From: SVTX01 sp045612105
GTDB lineage: Bacteria > Bacillota > Clostridia > Oscillospirales > CAG-272
Direction of reading: 5' to 3'
Length of the DNA stretch: 64,000 bases
NCBI GenBank assembly: GCA_045612105.1
Contig: JAZKYL010000048.1
Location: 1-64,000, forward strand
How positions within the stretch are numbered: the stretch's first letter is position 1; each line of letters begins with the position of its first letter. Made by a program: the position numbers and the translations under genes. The notes under the pieces are model-generated. The model was not told where the DNA came from and did not search any database. It was given only the letters and a program-made list of their open reading frames with translations. Below are positions 15,821-24,010 of the stretch, piece after piece.

Positions 15821-17611
15821 TTACTTAATAGGCTCAAAATCAGCCGCTCCGTGCTTGCAAAGAGGACAGATAAAGTCCTCGGGGAGCGGATCTCCCTCGT
15901 AAACGTAACCGCAGATCTTGCAAACGTGACCCTTCTTGCCCTCGGTGTCGGGCTTGGGCTTGACGTTAGCATGATAATAAGAATAGGTCATAGTCTCAGC
16001 CTTGGAGATTACCCTCGCCTCGCTCACCGTGCAGATAAACATTCCGTGAGTTTCAAAATCAACGTACTGCTCAACCTTGAGAGACATAAAAGCGTTGATA
16101 TATCTGGGCAGAACCACAAGTCCGTTTTCGGAACGCAAAGGCGTACAGTCAGCGAACTTATCAACGTTTCTGCCGCTCTGGAAGCCAAACTTCTCAAATA
16201 CCGCAAAGGGCGCGTCAACCGACAGACAGTTCACGTTCATAATTCCCGTCTGCTTAATAACGTGATGAGAATAATTGTCCTTATTGATGGTAACCGCAAT
16301 TCGGTTGGGGGTATTGGTAACCTGGGTAACAGTATTGACGATAAGACCGTTGTCCTTCTTGCCGTCGTTGGAGGTCACAACGTAAAGTCCGTAACCGATC
16401 TTGAAAAGCGCGGTAAGATCGTTCTTGTCGGCGGTGTCGTCGCGGAGCGCAAGGTACTCGGTGCAAAGCTCATCCGCAAGAGCGTTGAGCTGCGCGGTGC
16501 TTTCGTCGTTCAACGCGGACAAAATACGAACGTTATTCTCGGCATAGGTCAGATTCTTGCTCTTTTCAAGCATGCCCTTCATGACCTTGGTCGCCATAGG
16601 AGCCCAGCTTCCGTTCTCAATAAACGCAACAGTTCTGTTCTGATAATTGCGCTCGGTCAGATGATTGATAAACTCGCGCATAAAGGGGAAAATATCGGCA
16701 TTGTACGTGGTGGTTGCAAGAATGAGCTTGCCGTATCTGAAAGCGTCCTCAACCGCCTCAGCCATATCGCATCTGGCAAGATCGTTAACTACAACCTTGG
16801 GACAACCGTTCATCTTCAGCTTTTCAGCAAGCTTAATAACCGCCTTCTTGGTATTGCCGTAAACCGAGGTGTAAGCGATAACGATTCCATCCTCCTCGAC
16901 CTCGTAGCTTGACCAGGTATTGTAAAGACCGAGATAGTAACCGAGATTCTCGGTCAGAACGGGACCGTGAAGAGGACAGATAGTCTGAATATCAAGACCC
17001 GCCGCCTTCTTAAGGAGAGCCTGAACCTGCGCGCCGTACTTGCCCACAATACCGATATAATAGCGTCTTGCCTCGCAAGCCCAATCCTCTTCTACGTCAA
17101 GCGCGCCGAACTTTCCAAAGCCATCAGCCGAGAAAAGCACCTTGTCAAGGCTATCGTAGGTCACGATAACCTCGGGCCAGTGAACCATAGGCGCGGTGAC
17201 AAAGGTCAGCGTGTGCTTGCCGAGAGAAAGAGTGTCGCCCTCACCAACAACAATTCTGTTGTCGGCAAAGTCGGTTCCGAAGAAATTCTGCATCATAGCA
17301 AAAGCCTTTGCCGATGAAACGACCATCGCCTCGGGATAGTTCTTGATAAAGGTGGCAATATTAGCCGAATGGTCGGGCTCCATATGCTGAACTATAAGAT
17401 AGTCGGGCTTTCTGCCTCCAAGCGCGTCGCGAATGTTGTCAAGCCACTCGTGAGTGAAATTTATGTCAACCGTGTCCATAATAGCGATCTTATCGTCGAT
17501 GATTGCGTAGGAATTGTAGCTCATTCCGTTAGGAACTACGTACTGTCCCTCAAAAAGATCGACCTTGTGGTCGTTGACGCCGATATACTTAATGTCATTG
17601 GTAATTTTCAT
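15821..17611 (-). CDS. Four-domain flavodiiron protein (oxygen/NO reductase with flavin-reductase and rubredoxin domains)
   Basis: 596 aa. Domains in order: a metallo-beta-lactamase diiron core with HMEPDH (76-81), a flavodoxin domain from about 250 (YTSVYGNTKKA binds FMN), a flavin-reductase-like domain (about 405-545), and a C-terminal rubredoxin with CKIC (564-567) and CPLC (582-585). The family reduces O2 to water, or NO to N2O, in the cytoplasm of anaerobes, fed by NAD(P)H through rubredoxin. The fused rubredoxin and flavin reductase would shorten that electron chain. The start at 17611 follows AAGGGGA. It is a single gene with its own promoter and terminator, as expected for an oxidative-stress gene. 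Confidence 0.93.
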   Translation of the reverse strand: MKITNDIKYIGVNDHKVDLFEGQYVVPNGMSYNSYAIIDDKIAIMDTVDINFTHEWLDNIRDALGGRKPDYLIVQHMEPDHSANIATFIKNYPEAMVVSSAKAFAMMQNFFGTDFADNRIVVGEGDTLSLGKHTLTFVTAPMVHWPEVIVTYDSLDKVLFSADGFGKFGALDVEEDWACEARRYYIGIVGKYGAQVQALLKKAAGLDIQTICPLHGPVLTENLGYYLGLYNTWSSYEVEEDGIVIAYTSVYGNTKKAVIKLAEKLKMNGCPKVVVNDLARCDMAEAVEDAFRYGKLILATTTYNADIFPFMREFINHLTERNYQNRTVAFIENGSWAPMATKVMKGMLEKSKNLTYAENNVRILSALNDESTAQLNALADELCTEYLALRDDTADKNDLTALFKIGYGLYVVTSNDGKKDNGLIVNTVTQVTNTPNRIAVTINKDNYSHHVIKQTGIMNVNCLSVDAPFAVFEKFGFQSGRNVDKFADCTPLRSENGLVVLPRYINAFMSLKVEQYVDFETHGMFICTVSEARVISKAETMTYSYYHANVKPKPDTEGKKGHVCKICGYVYEGDPLPEDFICPLCKHGAADFEPIK

Positions 17612-17686
17612 AATAAAATCCCCTTCATAAATATTATTCATTCTTTGCAAAAAATCATTGCATTTATTCTTTTTTACTCTAACAAT

Positions 17687-17715
17687 ATTTTACCACAAAA
17701 ATTTTATTATTTCAA
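17687..17715 (-). promoter_or_regulatory. Promoter of the flavodiiron gene
   Basis: Minus strand: TTGAAA (17710-17715) and TAAAAT (17687-17692) with a 17-bp spacer and TGG before the -10. Confidence 0.8.
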
Positions 17716-17735
17716 GTGACTTAATCACAAAAACG

Positions 17736-17767
17736 GGAGATCCGCCAAAAAATTTCAGCGGATCTCC
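17736..17767 (-). terminator. Terminator of the giant surface-protein operon
   Basis: Perfect 10-bp stem GGAGATCCGC / GCGGATCTCC, followed on the minus strand by CCGTTTTTG. Confidence 0.9.
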
Positions 17768-17792
17768 TTATTGAAAGATATTTATTTAAAAA

Positions 17793-20700
17793 TTATCCGA
17801 TAATCAGACCTAAAAGCTCAGCCCAACTCTTTTTCTTGATCACGAACCAGAAGAGTGAGAAGCATCCGGTGCCAACAACAGCGGTTGATCCAACCGCGAT
17901 AGCAGAGATCGCTCTGCCGGGCAAACCCTTTTCATCCTTCTTTTCAGAGCCGTTACCTTCATCGGTCTCATCCGAGCCGCCGATTTCAGTCAGATCCTCG
18001 GTTTCATCCAAGCTCTCGGTCTCATCCGAGCTTTCGGTCTCATCCGAACCTTCGGACTCGGTTTCGTCACCGCCGGGGTTGTTGCCGTCATCAGGGGTGT
18101 CGGTGTTTTTAATAATTTCTGCCAAACACTCGTCACACACGCTGTCGCCGTTATCGTCCTTGTGGAAATTCATACCTCTTGTAGGCTCTTCGCAAACGTT
18201 GCAAACAGTGTCGCAAGCGTTATCGTAGCTATGCTCCGCAAATCCACCGTATTCTTCACCGCACATGTCGCATTTTGCCAAAGCCTTGCAGGTCGCCTCG
18301 CCGCCCGAGTGAGCCTCTGCGTCTATCTCTTGACCGCAGCAAAAATGAATAACGTTATGAAGCTCGATATCCTGAGAGTGCTTCGTATAGATAAGCTCGT
18401 CGCTTTCGTGATTATCCGAATTCAACTCACCGTAATTGATGTTGCAGACCTCACATATTGCCTGAGTCTTGCAGGTCGCCTCACCGCCCGCGTGCGCTTC
18501 ACTGCCGATAAGCACGTCGCAACAACTGTGATATATCTCGTGAACCGTTCCGTCGGTCAGATTGGGAACGTGCGCTTTTCCTTCGCTTGCGTGATTATCG
18601 GGATCAAGAGAACCGTATTCGGTCTCACAAGCCGAGCACTTTGCAAGAGAGATGCAGGTAGCGGCAGTATGATTTTCAACGTCAATGTGATTCTCGGGAT
18701 CAAGAGAACCGTATTCAGCTTCGCAATACTCACACTTCTTCAGATCTACGCAGGTAGCGACACCGCCCATGTGCTCCACAGACTCAATAAGAACGTCACA
18801 GCAACCGTGATATACGTCGTGCTTGCCCGCCTCATCCGAATTTATCGTGTAGATCACTTCATCACTTGCGTGATTCTCGGGATCGATCTCACCAAATCTG
18901 TACCCGTCAGCCGAGCATACCATGCAGATCGCTCTGTCCAGACAGTTAGCGGCAACGTCCACGTGATGGTCCTCGCTGGAAATGATCTCACCGCAGCAGG
19001 AGTATACCATATCGTGCTTCATATGGTCATGAGCATTGGGAACGTAAATGTGACCGTCACTTGTGTGATTCAAGGGGTTCTTTTCCCCATAATAAGAGTT
19101 GCATACACTGCAAGTCGCAGGCTCGGTGCAGGTAGCGGTTCCGCCAACGTGTCCCTCAACGTCTCTCGCCTCAGGGAAGCGGCAAGCGTTACATTCTGCA
19201 TCGCAAGGACTGTCGTAAACGTGGATAACGTTGTATCCGCCATCCTCGTGTGACCAAGCGTAAACCGTGTTGTTGACTGTGTAGAGATGAGAAACCTCCA
19301 CGTCTCCTTCCATAACGGTAACTCCGGCAACAACGATCTCACCGCGATCAGCGTCGATAGAGTAATCAACATCCACCAGAGTGTGGCCTATCGAAAGGGT
19401 GTATCCCGGAACGAAGTAGAATTTTATAGGATCAAACTCGATCACGCTGCTGTCGCTAAGCTCAATGAAGGTCTCCTTGAAGTATATCTTCAGCTCCTTG
19501 AGAACCTTAACGGTAGCGGTGTTCACCTCTCCGTTCTTGCTCTCGACCTCAACCGTATAGATACCAACGTCTCTGATCTCGTCGACCTCGTCGCCCGCAG
19601 CGTTGTAAAATTTGACGGTATAATCTGCTTCGGTCCAGCCATCAGGAAGCATCAATTCAATCTCCTTAGCCTCGCCGTCCCAGATAAAGTCTTCATCAAC
19701 AGGAAGAACCGACGTGGGAGCTACCAGCTTCACGGGAATCACATAATTTTCGGTATAGTAATTATCCGATGCGTTGAGGAGATAGTCGATACGATAAAGA
19801 CCCGGCTCGGTAGGATATCCCGAGTAATATCTGTAAGCATCCTCAACGTCGGTATGATTCCAGCCGTCAAAGCTGATGCCCTCATCTGCCCACTCACTCT
19901 CGGGAACCGACACCTTGACCTTAGGGTACTGACCAAGCTGAAGAATAAGATACTGCTCGCCGTAATAATCGTAGTATTCCGCGTCCTCGGGAATAAGGAA
20001 CTCAACATCTATCATCTTAGGATGAATATCTACGTTAAGATCGATGTAACAACCGATCAGATTGTCGGTAGAAGAAGCGACCACTCTCAGAATATACTCG
20101 CCTACGTCCTTCGGCATAGAGGAAAGACAAACAAGCTCGTAATCCCAATAATCAACGTATTTCTTCTCATACCACTCAAAGCTAAGCTTGCTTCCCTTGT
20201 CAAAGGTAAAGTCTGCCTCTGTGGGCATGGAGATGTTATCACCGTACGTAAAAGAGTAATGATCATACGAAGAAAGATTTTCGGGATCGTGAGGAATGAA
20301 ATTATCCTTCCAAAGCCCTTCGACATCGATAAGTACCTGTCTTTGAGGCAATATGCTTACAGATACCTTTTTATTATAAGTAAGATCGATACTGCTCTTG
20401 TACATATCGTACTCGTAATAAGAATTATCGTAATCGTAATAATAGTTTGAGTGGGGATCGTCAAGATAATCAGGATTGATATGCCAGCTCTCGGTTCCTC
20501 TGTTGTACTTGATGGTAACGGGGAGCTGATACTCACCCACTTCGGCACTCGTAGGTCTTCCAAGAGTGACATTGAGCCAATCAAGACTGATATCGGTATC
20601 CTCAAGGAAGCCGTAAGTGTACTCAATATCAACAGTACCGTCGTAGTTCTTGGATATAGCGTTTATCTCAAGAGTAAGAGATATCCTATTGATAGTAACT

Positions 20701-23700
20701 ACGTCCTTGTAGATAACGTTAGGCTGTCCCGCATAACCTTTTCTACCCTCTACCACGAGATGATAAACACCGGCTGCCGCAACCTGATTGCCCATAAACT
20801 CACCCGTAACCGAGTCAACAAAGTAAGCCAATGCGTCGCTTTCTGTATGGAAACCGTAATAATCAAATCTCGCGTTGCTCATAAGGTCGTCAGCGTAAAC
20901 GTACTGTCCGTCAAAATCCTTAACAACGGGAGTCATACCGATAACGTCCTCAAGCTTCTTCGCAACGACGAAGTTTTCGTCTGTAAAGTATCCGTTGGAA
21001 GCGTCAACTATCGCGGTAAAGGTGTAGGAGGCTCCGCCGCCCATATCCTCGATCTCGATTTCATCATTTTCGGGGGTAAGTCTTTCAGTGACCTTATAAC
21101 CGCATTTTTCGCAGGCAAGAGTGATCTCGCAGTACATTCCGTCCCATCTGAAGCCTTCTTCCTCAACGAAAACGGTTATAGTATGCGCTTCTCTGCCGTC
21201 GATATGGTTGCTGTAAACCTTACCGGTGTCTCCGCAGTTGGGAACCTGATAAACGCGCCATCCGTTGTCGGGAGAAGGATATGCATCACTGCCAAGCTTC
21301 TGTCCCCAGCCAAGAAGATAAGCGATCTCACCGGAAGCCATCTGCTCTGCGGTTCTGCCACCGTACTCATTTTCATCATAAGCCAGACAGTAGCTGTTGA
21401 CTACCGAAGCCACACCGTCTGCGAAGAAAGGCAAAGGATCGCCCTCTCGATCAGGATAGTATGCTCCTCCGCTTACAGGACCGTAAACGAAGCAATTTTC
21501 AATAACGGTATTGCCTTTTGCGCTGCCGATCATCGCGCCGTTCATTCCGTCAACACTATCGACCACAATGTCGTCGCCGACCATCACGATATTCTGGAGG
21601 GTCGTGTCTCCCGCCTGAGATACCACGATACCGCCTTCATATCCGCCGATGATCTTCACGCTCTCAAAGCGAATATTCTTGATGGTTGCTTTATGCGTGT
21701 ATTTGAACAGACCGCCGTTGTCGGAGCTGTCTATTGTAAGATTCTTGATAACTACATGGTTTCCGTCGAGAGTTCCCGCAAAGCTCTTGGAGAAGGCGCT
21801 GCCGACGTCGAAATATTCGATACCTTCAAAATCAAGCTCTTCGGCGGTGATAATCACCGTCTCGCCCTCAAAATATTTTCCCTTGTTGATCTGCTCTGCA
21901 AACCACATGAAGTTTCCAACGTTTTCAATAACGTATTCGCCCTGCTTGTTTTGCTGTGCGGGCTGATAGTGCTTGTTACTGAATTCACAGAAGCCGGTCA
22001 CAACAAAATCCGGATCTTCGGGCTTCTCAAACACGTGATCGCTCTCGTCAAGATAACCGTTTCCGCAGGAGCAATATTCTTTTATCTCCAAGCAGTCGGA
22101 AACCACGGTGCAATCCACAATATAAGCCACCTGACGGGCAAGGGGGCACCCCTCGGTCATACATTTGAAGCCATGCTGAGGATTCTCGGGAGTTCCTACA
22201 AAGCTTTCGATGTGAAGGTGATTGTCGGGATCTATCTCGCCGAAGCGCTCGCCACAAATATTGCAGAGTGCGTTTTCGATGCAGTTATGGATCTCAAAAT
22301 CAGAATGAGCGCACTCGATCTCGACCATATTACTGGTAAAGGAGGTTTTGCGACCGTCGTCGTTCTTTCTCTCCCAGAACACCATCATCCTGTCGCCCTG
22401 ACGCTCATCGAAGTCGATATCAGCAGGGAGTCTGAATACAGCCTCACCGTCGGTGATATCACCAAACTTGTTGACCCTCGCGACCTCATCCATAGTGCCG
22501 TAATACTTACTGTTGCCGTCCTTGTCGAGGATCATTATGGAGATGAACTCCTGGTGACCGTCCTCGTCCCAATAGTTGGGCTGATGGGTTCCGATAGCGT
22601 TCTCATAGCTGATAGTATACTCTAAATATTCTTTGGGGAGGGCGTTTTTGTCAGCTTCCTCACCCTTGCCGACCTCCTCGGTTACCTTTCTTACGTCCTT
22701 GATCCAAGCGTTAAACGCCTTGTCGGGATTGTTTTTGTAAAAGCTTTCAAGGATAGCGAGACGCCACGTATTCTCACCCACCATCTCACCGTAGACGATC
22801 CTGTCCTGCTCAATATTGATACCGTATCTTCCGCCGCCGTACTGATAGTCAACGTCCATAACGCCGACTATACCGTCGTCGCCAACGTAGCCCGCAAGGA
22901 ACTTCTTTCTGACGTATTTCCATCCGCTGCTTTCAAAGTTGTCAACGTAGGATTCGGAATCGTAAGCGGTACGAAGCCACCAGCCACCGGGCACGCCGGT
23001 TGCGGAGACCGTGGTTGCCATGCCGGGCGCGCCGCTGTAATCTGCAACGTATTTTTCAAGCTCGTCAACAGAAAGCGGGAAAATATAGTCGTCAACCAGA
23101 ATGTTGTCGGAATAGAGGATATAATCCGCAGGATCGTAGACGGTGTTGACCGTCCAATTCATGCCATTCTCGGGCTCATCCAATCCGAAATGATTTCTGT
23201 CGCTGAGCGCATCGGTCTTGGTAACGGGTCTTATGGCGCTTATCTCGTAAACGTCAAGATCAGCTTCCGTTCTGAAGCTTGAATTCATATTAATGTCCGA
23301 GTAATAGTAGTTATTGGGAACGAATCTGCGAAGCGCAAACTCTCGCTCCTCCATGTAGCCCCCGTGATAGGTAAACTCAAAGTCACCGGCACCGTAGAAC
23401 GCTATCAGATCATCCTTGCAAAGATCGTAGTAATGATACTGAAAATCGTCTTCATCGTACTTGCCGAACATCTCGTTCTCCTCAATGATCTGCTCGGAGA
23501 AGAGGAACATAGCTCCTCCCGCTCCCGTGTTGTCGGCATCATTGTCGAGAACTCGCCAAAGCAAGGGATTGCCTAAGCGATCGCTTCCATAGTAAATATA
23601 GTCGCTCGGAGCCTGATAGGTTCCCTTACCCGACACCCTGACCTCTATAGGGTCGTTGATTCCCACCTCCGAGAAAAGCTTATCTGCCAACAAGATCTTT

Positions 23701-23846
23701 CCTTGAGGCGTAGCAACCGCTCCCGTGGGAGCTGTGGCAGCATCGGTATTCAGCGGCACGGAAAAAATCGCGCCGAAAAGCAACCCTGTGGTTACTGCCG
23801 CAAGTGTTATTTTGAGAAATTTCTCTTTCAAATTAAATTTCTTCAT
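17793..23846 (-). CDS. Giant surface protein 3: DUF6273, beta-helix, Ig-like and Cys-repeat domains, C-terminal membrane anchor
   Basis: 2017 aa. A signal peptide (about 1-36) is followed by a DUF6273-like region (YYGSDRLGNPLLWRVL ... GGWWLRTA). A GLUG/beta-helix-type segment comes next (FAGTLDGNHVVIKNLTI, GGLFKYTHKATIKNI), then several Ig/MBG-like beta domains rich in Tyr and Asp. About eight repeats of the form ATCxxxAxCxxCxxxYGxxDPxNH lie in the last 450 residues. After a Ser/Glu/Thr-rich stalk, one transmembrane helix (AISAIAVGSTAVVGTGCFSL) and a short basic tail end the protein, so it is membrane-anchored and outward facing. The ribosome binding site is GGAGGTC. It is the last gene of the operon. 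Its function is probably adhesion or scaffolding; no catalytic motif is seen. Confidence 0.88.
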   Translation of the reverse strand: MKKFNLKEKFLKITLAAVTTGLLFGAIFSVPLNTDAATAPTGAVATPQGKILLADKLFSEVGINDPIEVRVSGKGTYQAPSDYIYYGSDRLGNPLLWRVLDNDADNTGAGGAMFLFSEQIIEENEMFGKYDEDDFQYHYYDLCKDDLIAFYGAGDFEFTYHGGYMEEREFALRRFVPNNYYYSDINMNSSFRTEADLDVYEISAIRPVTKTDALSDRNHFGLDEPENGMNWTVNTVYDPADYILYSDNILVDDYIFPLSVDELEKYVADYSGAPGMATTVSATGVPGGWWLRTAYDSESYVDNFESSGWKYVRKKFLAGYVGDDGIVGVMDVDYQYGGGRYGINIEQDRIVYGEMVGENTWRLAILESFYKNNPDKAFNAWIKDVRKVTEEVGKGEEADKNALPKEYLEYTISYENAIGTHQPNYWDEDGHQEFISIMILDKDGNSKYYGTMDEVARVNKFGDITDGEAVFRLPADIDFDERQGDRMMVFWERKNDDGRKTSFTSNMVEIECAHSDFEIHNCIENALCNICGERFGEIDPDNHLHIESFVGTPENPQHGFKCMTEGCPLARQVAYIVDCTVVSDCLEIKEYCSCGNGYLDESDHVFEKPEDPDFVVTGFCEFSNKHYQPAQQNKQGEYVIENVGNFMWFAEQINKGKYFEGETVIITAEELDFEGIEYFDVGSAFSKSFAGTLDGNHVVIKNLTIDSSDNGGLFKYTHKATIKNIRFESVKIIGGYEGGIVVSQAGDTTLQNIVMVGDDIVVDSVDGMNGAMIGSAKGNTVIENCFVYGPVSGGAYYPDREGDPLPFFADGVASVVNSYCLAYDENEYGGRTAEQMASGEIAYLLGWGQKLGSDAYPSPDNGWRVYQVPNCGDTGKVYSNHIDGREAHTITVFVEEEGFRWDGMYCEITLACEKCGYKVTERLTPENDEIEIEDMGGGASYTFTAIVDASNGYFTDENFVVAKKLEDVIGMTPVVKDFDGQYVYADDLMSNARFDYYGFHTESDALAYFVDSVTGEFMGNQVAAAGVYHLVVEGRKGYAGQPNVIYKDVVTINRISLTLEINAISKNYDGTVDIEYTYGFLEDTDISLDWLNVTLGRPTSAEVGEYQLPVTIKYNRGTESWHINPDYLDDPHSNYYYDYDNSYYEYDMYKSSIDLTYNKKVSVSILPQRQVLIDVEGLWKDNFIPHDPENLSSYDHYSFTYGDNISMPTEADFTFDKGSKLSFEWYEKKYVDYWDYELVCLSSMPKDVGEYILRVVASSTDNLIGCYIDLNVDIHPKMIDVEFLIPEDAEYYDYYGEQYLILQLGQYPKVKVSVPESEWADEGISFDGWNHTDVEDAYRYYSGYPTEPGLYRIDYLLNASDNYYTENYVIPVKLVAPTSVLPVDEDFIWDGEAKEIELMLPDGWTEADYTVKFYNAAGDEVDEIRDVGIYTVEVESKNGEVNTATVKVLKELKIYFKETFIELSDSSVIEFDPIKFYFVPGYTLSIGHTLVDVDYSIDADRGEIVVAGVTVMEGDVEVSHLYTVNNTVYAWSHEDGGYNVIHVYDSPCDAECNACRFPEARDVEGHVGGTATCTEPATCSVCNSYYGEKNPLNHTSDGHIYVPNAHDHMKHDMVYSCCGEIISSEDHHVDVAANCLDRAICMVCSADGYRFGEIDPENHASDEVIYTINSDEAGKHDVYHGCCDVLIESVEHMGGVATCVDLKKCEYCEAEYGSLDPENHIDVENHTAATCISLAKCSACETEYGSLDPDNHASEGKAHVPNLTDGTVHEIYHSCCDVLIGSEAHAGGEATCKTQAICEVCNINYGELNSDNHESDELIYTKHSQDIELHNVIHFCCGQEIDAEAHSGGEATCKALAKCDMCGEEYGGFAEHSYDNACDTVCNVCEEPTRGMNFHKDDNGDSVCDECLAEIIKNTDTPDDGNNPGGDETESEGSDETESSDETESLDETEDLTEIGGSDETDEGNGSEKKDEKGLPGRAISAIAVGSTAVVGTGCFSLFWFVIKKKSWAELLGLIIG
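17990..18130 (-). repeat. Ser/Glu/Thr-rich stalk repeat in giant protein 3
   Basis: Short tandem repeat coding SDETESSDETESLDETE-type sequence just before the membrane anchor. Confidence 0.7.
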
Positions 23847-23877
23847 ATACGACCTCCGAAAATTGGAAAGATTTTGC

Positions 23878-23917
23878 CTTCGGCAACGGTAACCGAGCTT
23901 TTTTCGGTCACCATTAC
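23878..23917 (-). promoter_or_regulatory. Hairpin in the spacer between giant genes 2 and 3
   Basis: On the minus-strand RNA, CGGTAATGGTGACCG pairs with CGGTTACCGTTGCCG over 15 positions, three of them G-U. The plus-strand RNA would have three mismatches instead, so the structure belongs to the operon mRNA. No T-run follows, so it is not a terminator. It may act in mRNA processing or in setting expression of gene 3. Confidence 0.55.
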
Positions 23918-24010
23918 CGTATTTTGGATTTAATAAACGTTTTGCGATATTTTCGCGTGATTTTGCTTTTATTTTACTTGTTTTTCTTTGTTTTTTAACT
24001 CTTTATGTCT

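Noticed and set aside
18162..22625. Long open frames antisense to the giant surface genes (up to 724 codons), also present opposite other genes
   Set aside because: They mirror the codon bias of the real genes, lack ribosome binding sites and known motifs, and have no signal peptides or domains.
23847..24010. Cyclic-di-GMP or other known riboswitch in the spacer between giant genes
   Set aside because: The hairpin lacks the conserved residues of the GEMM classes, and no expression platform follows.
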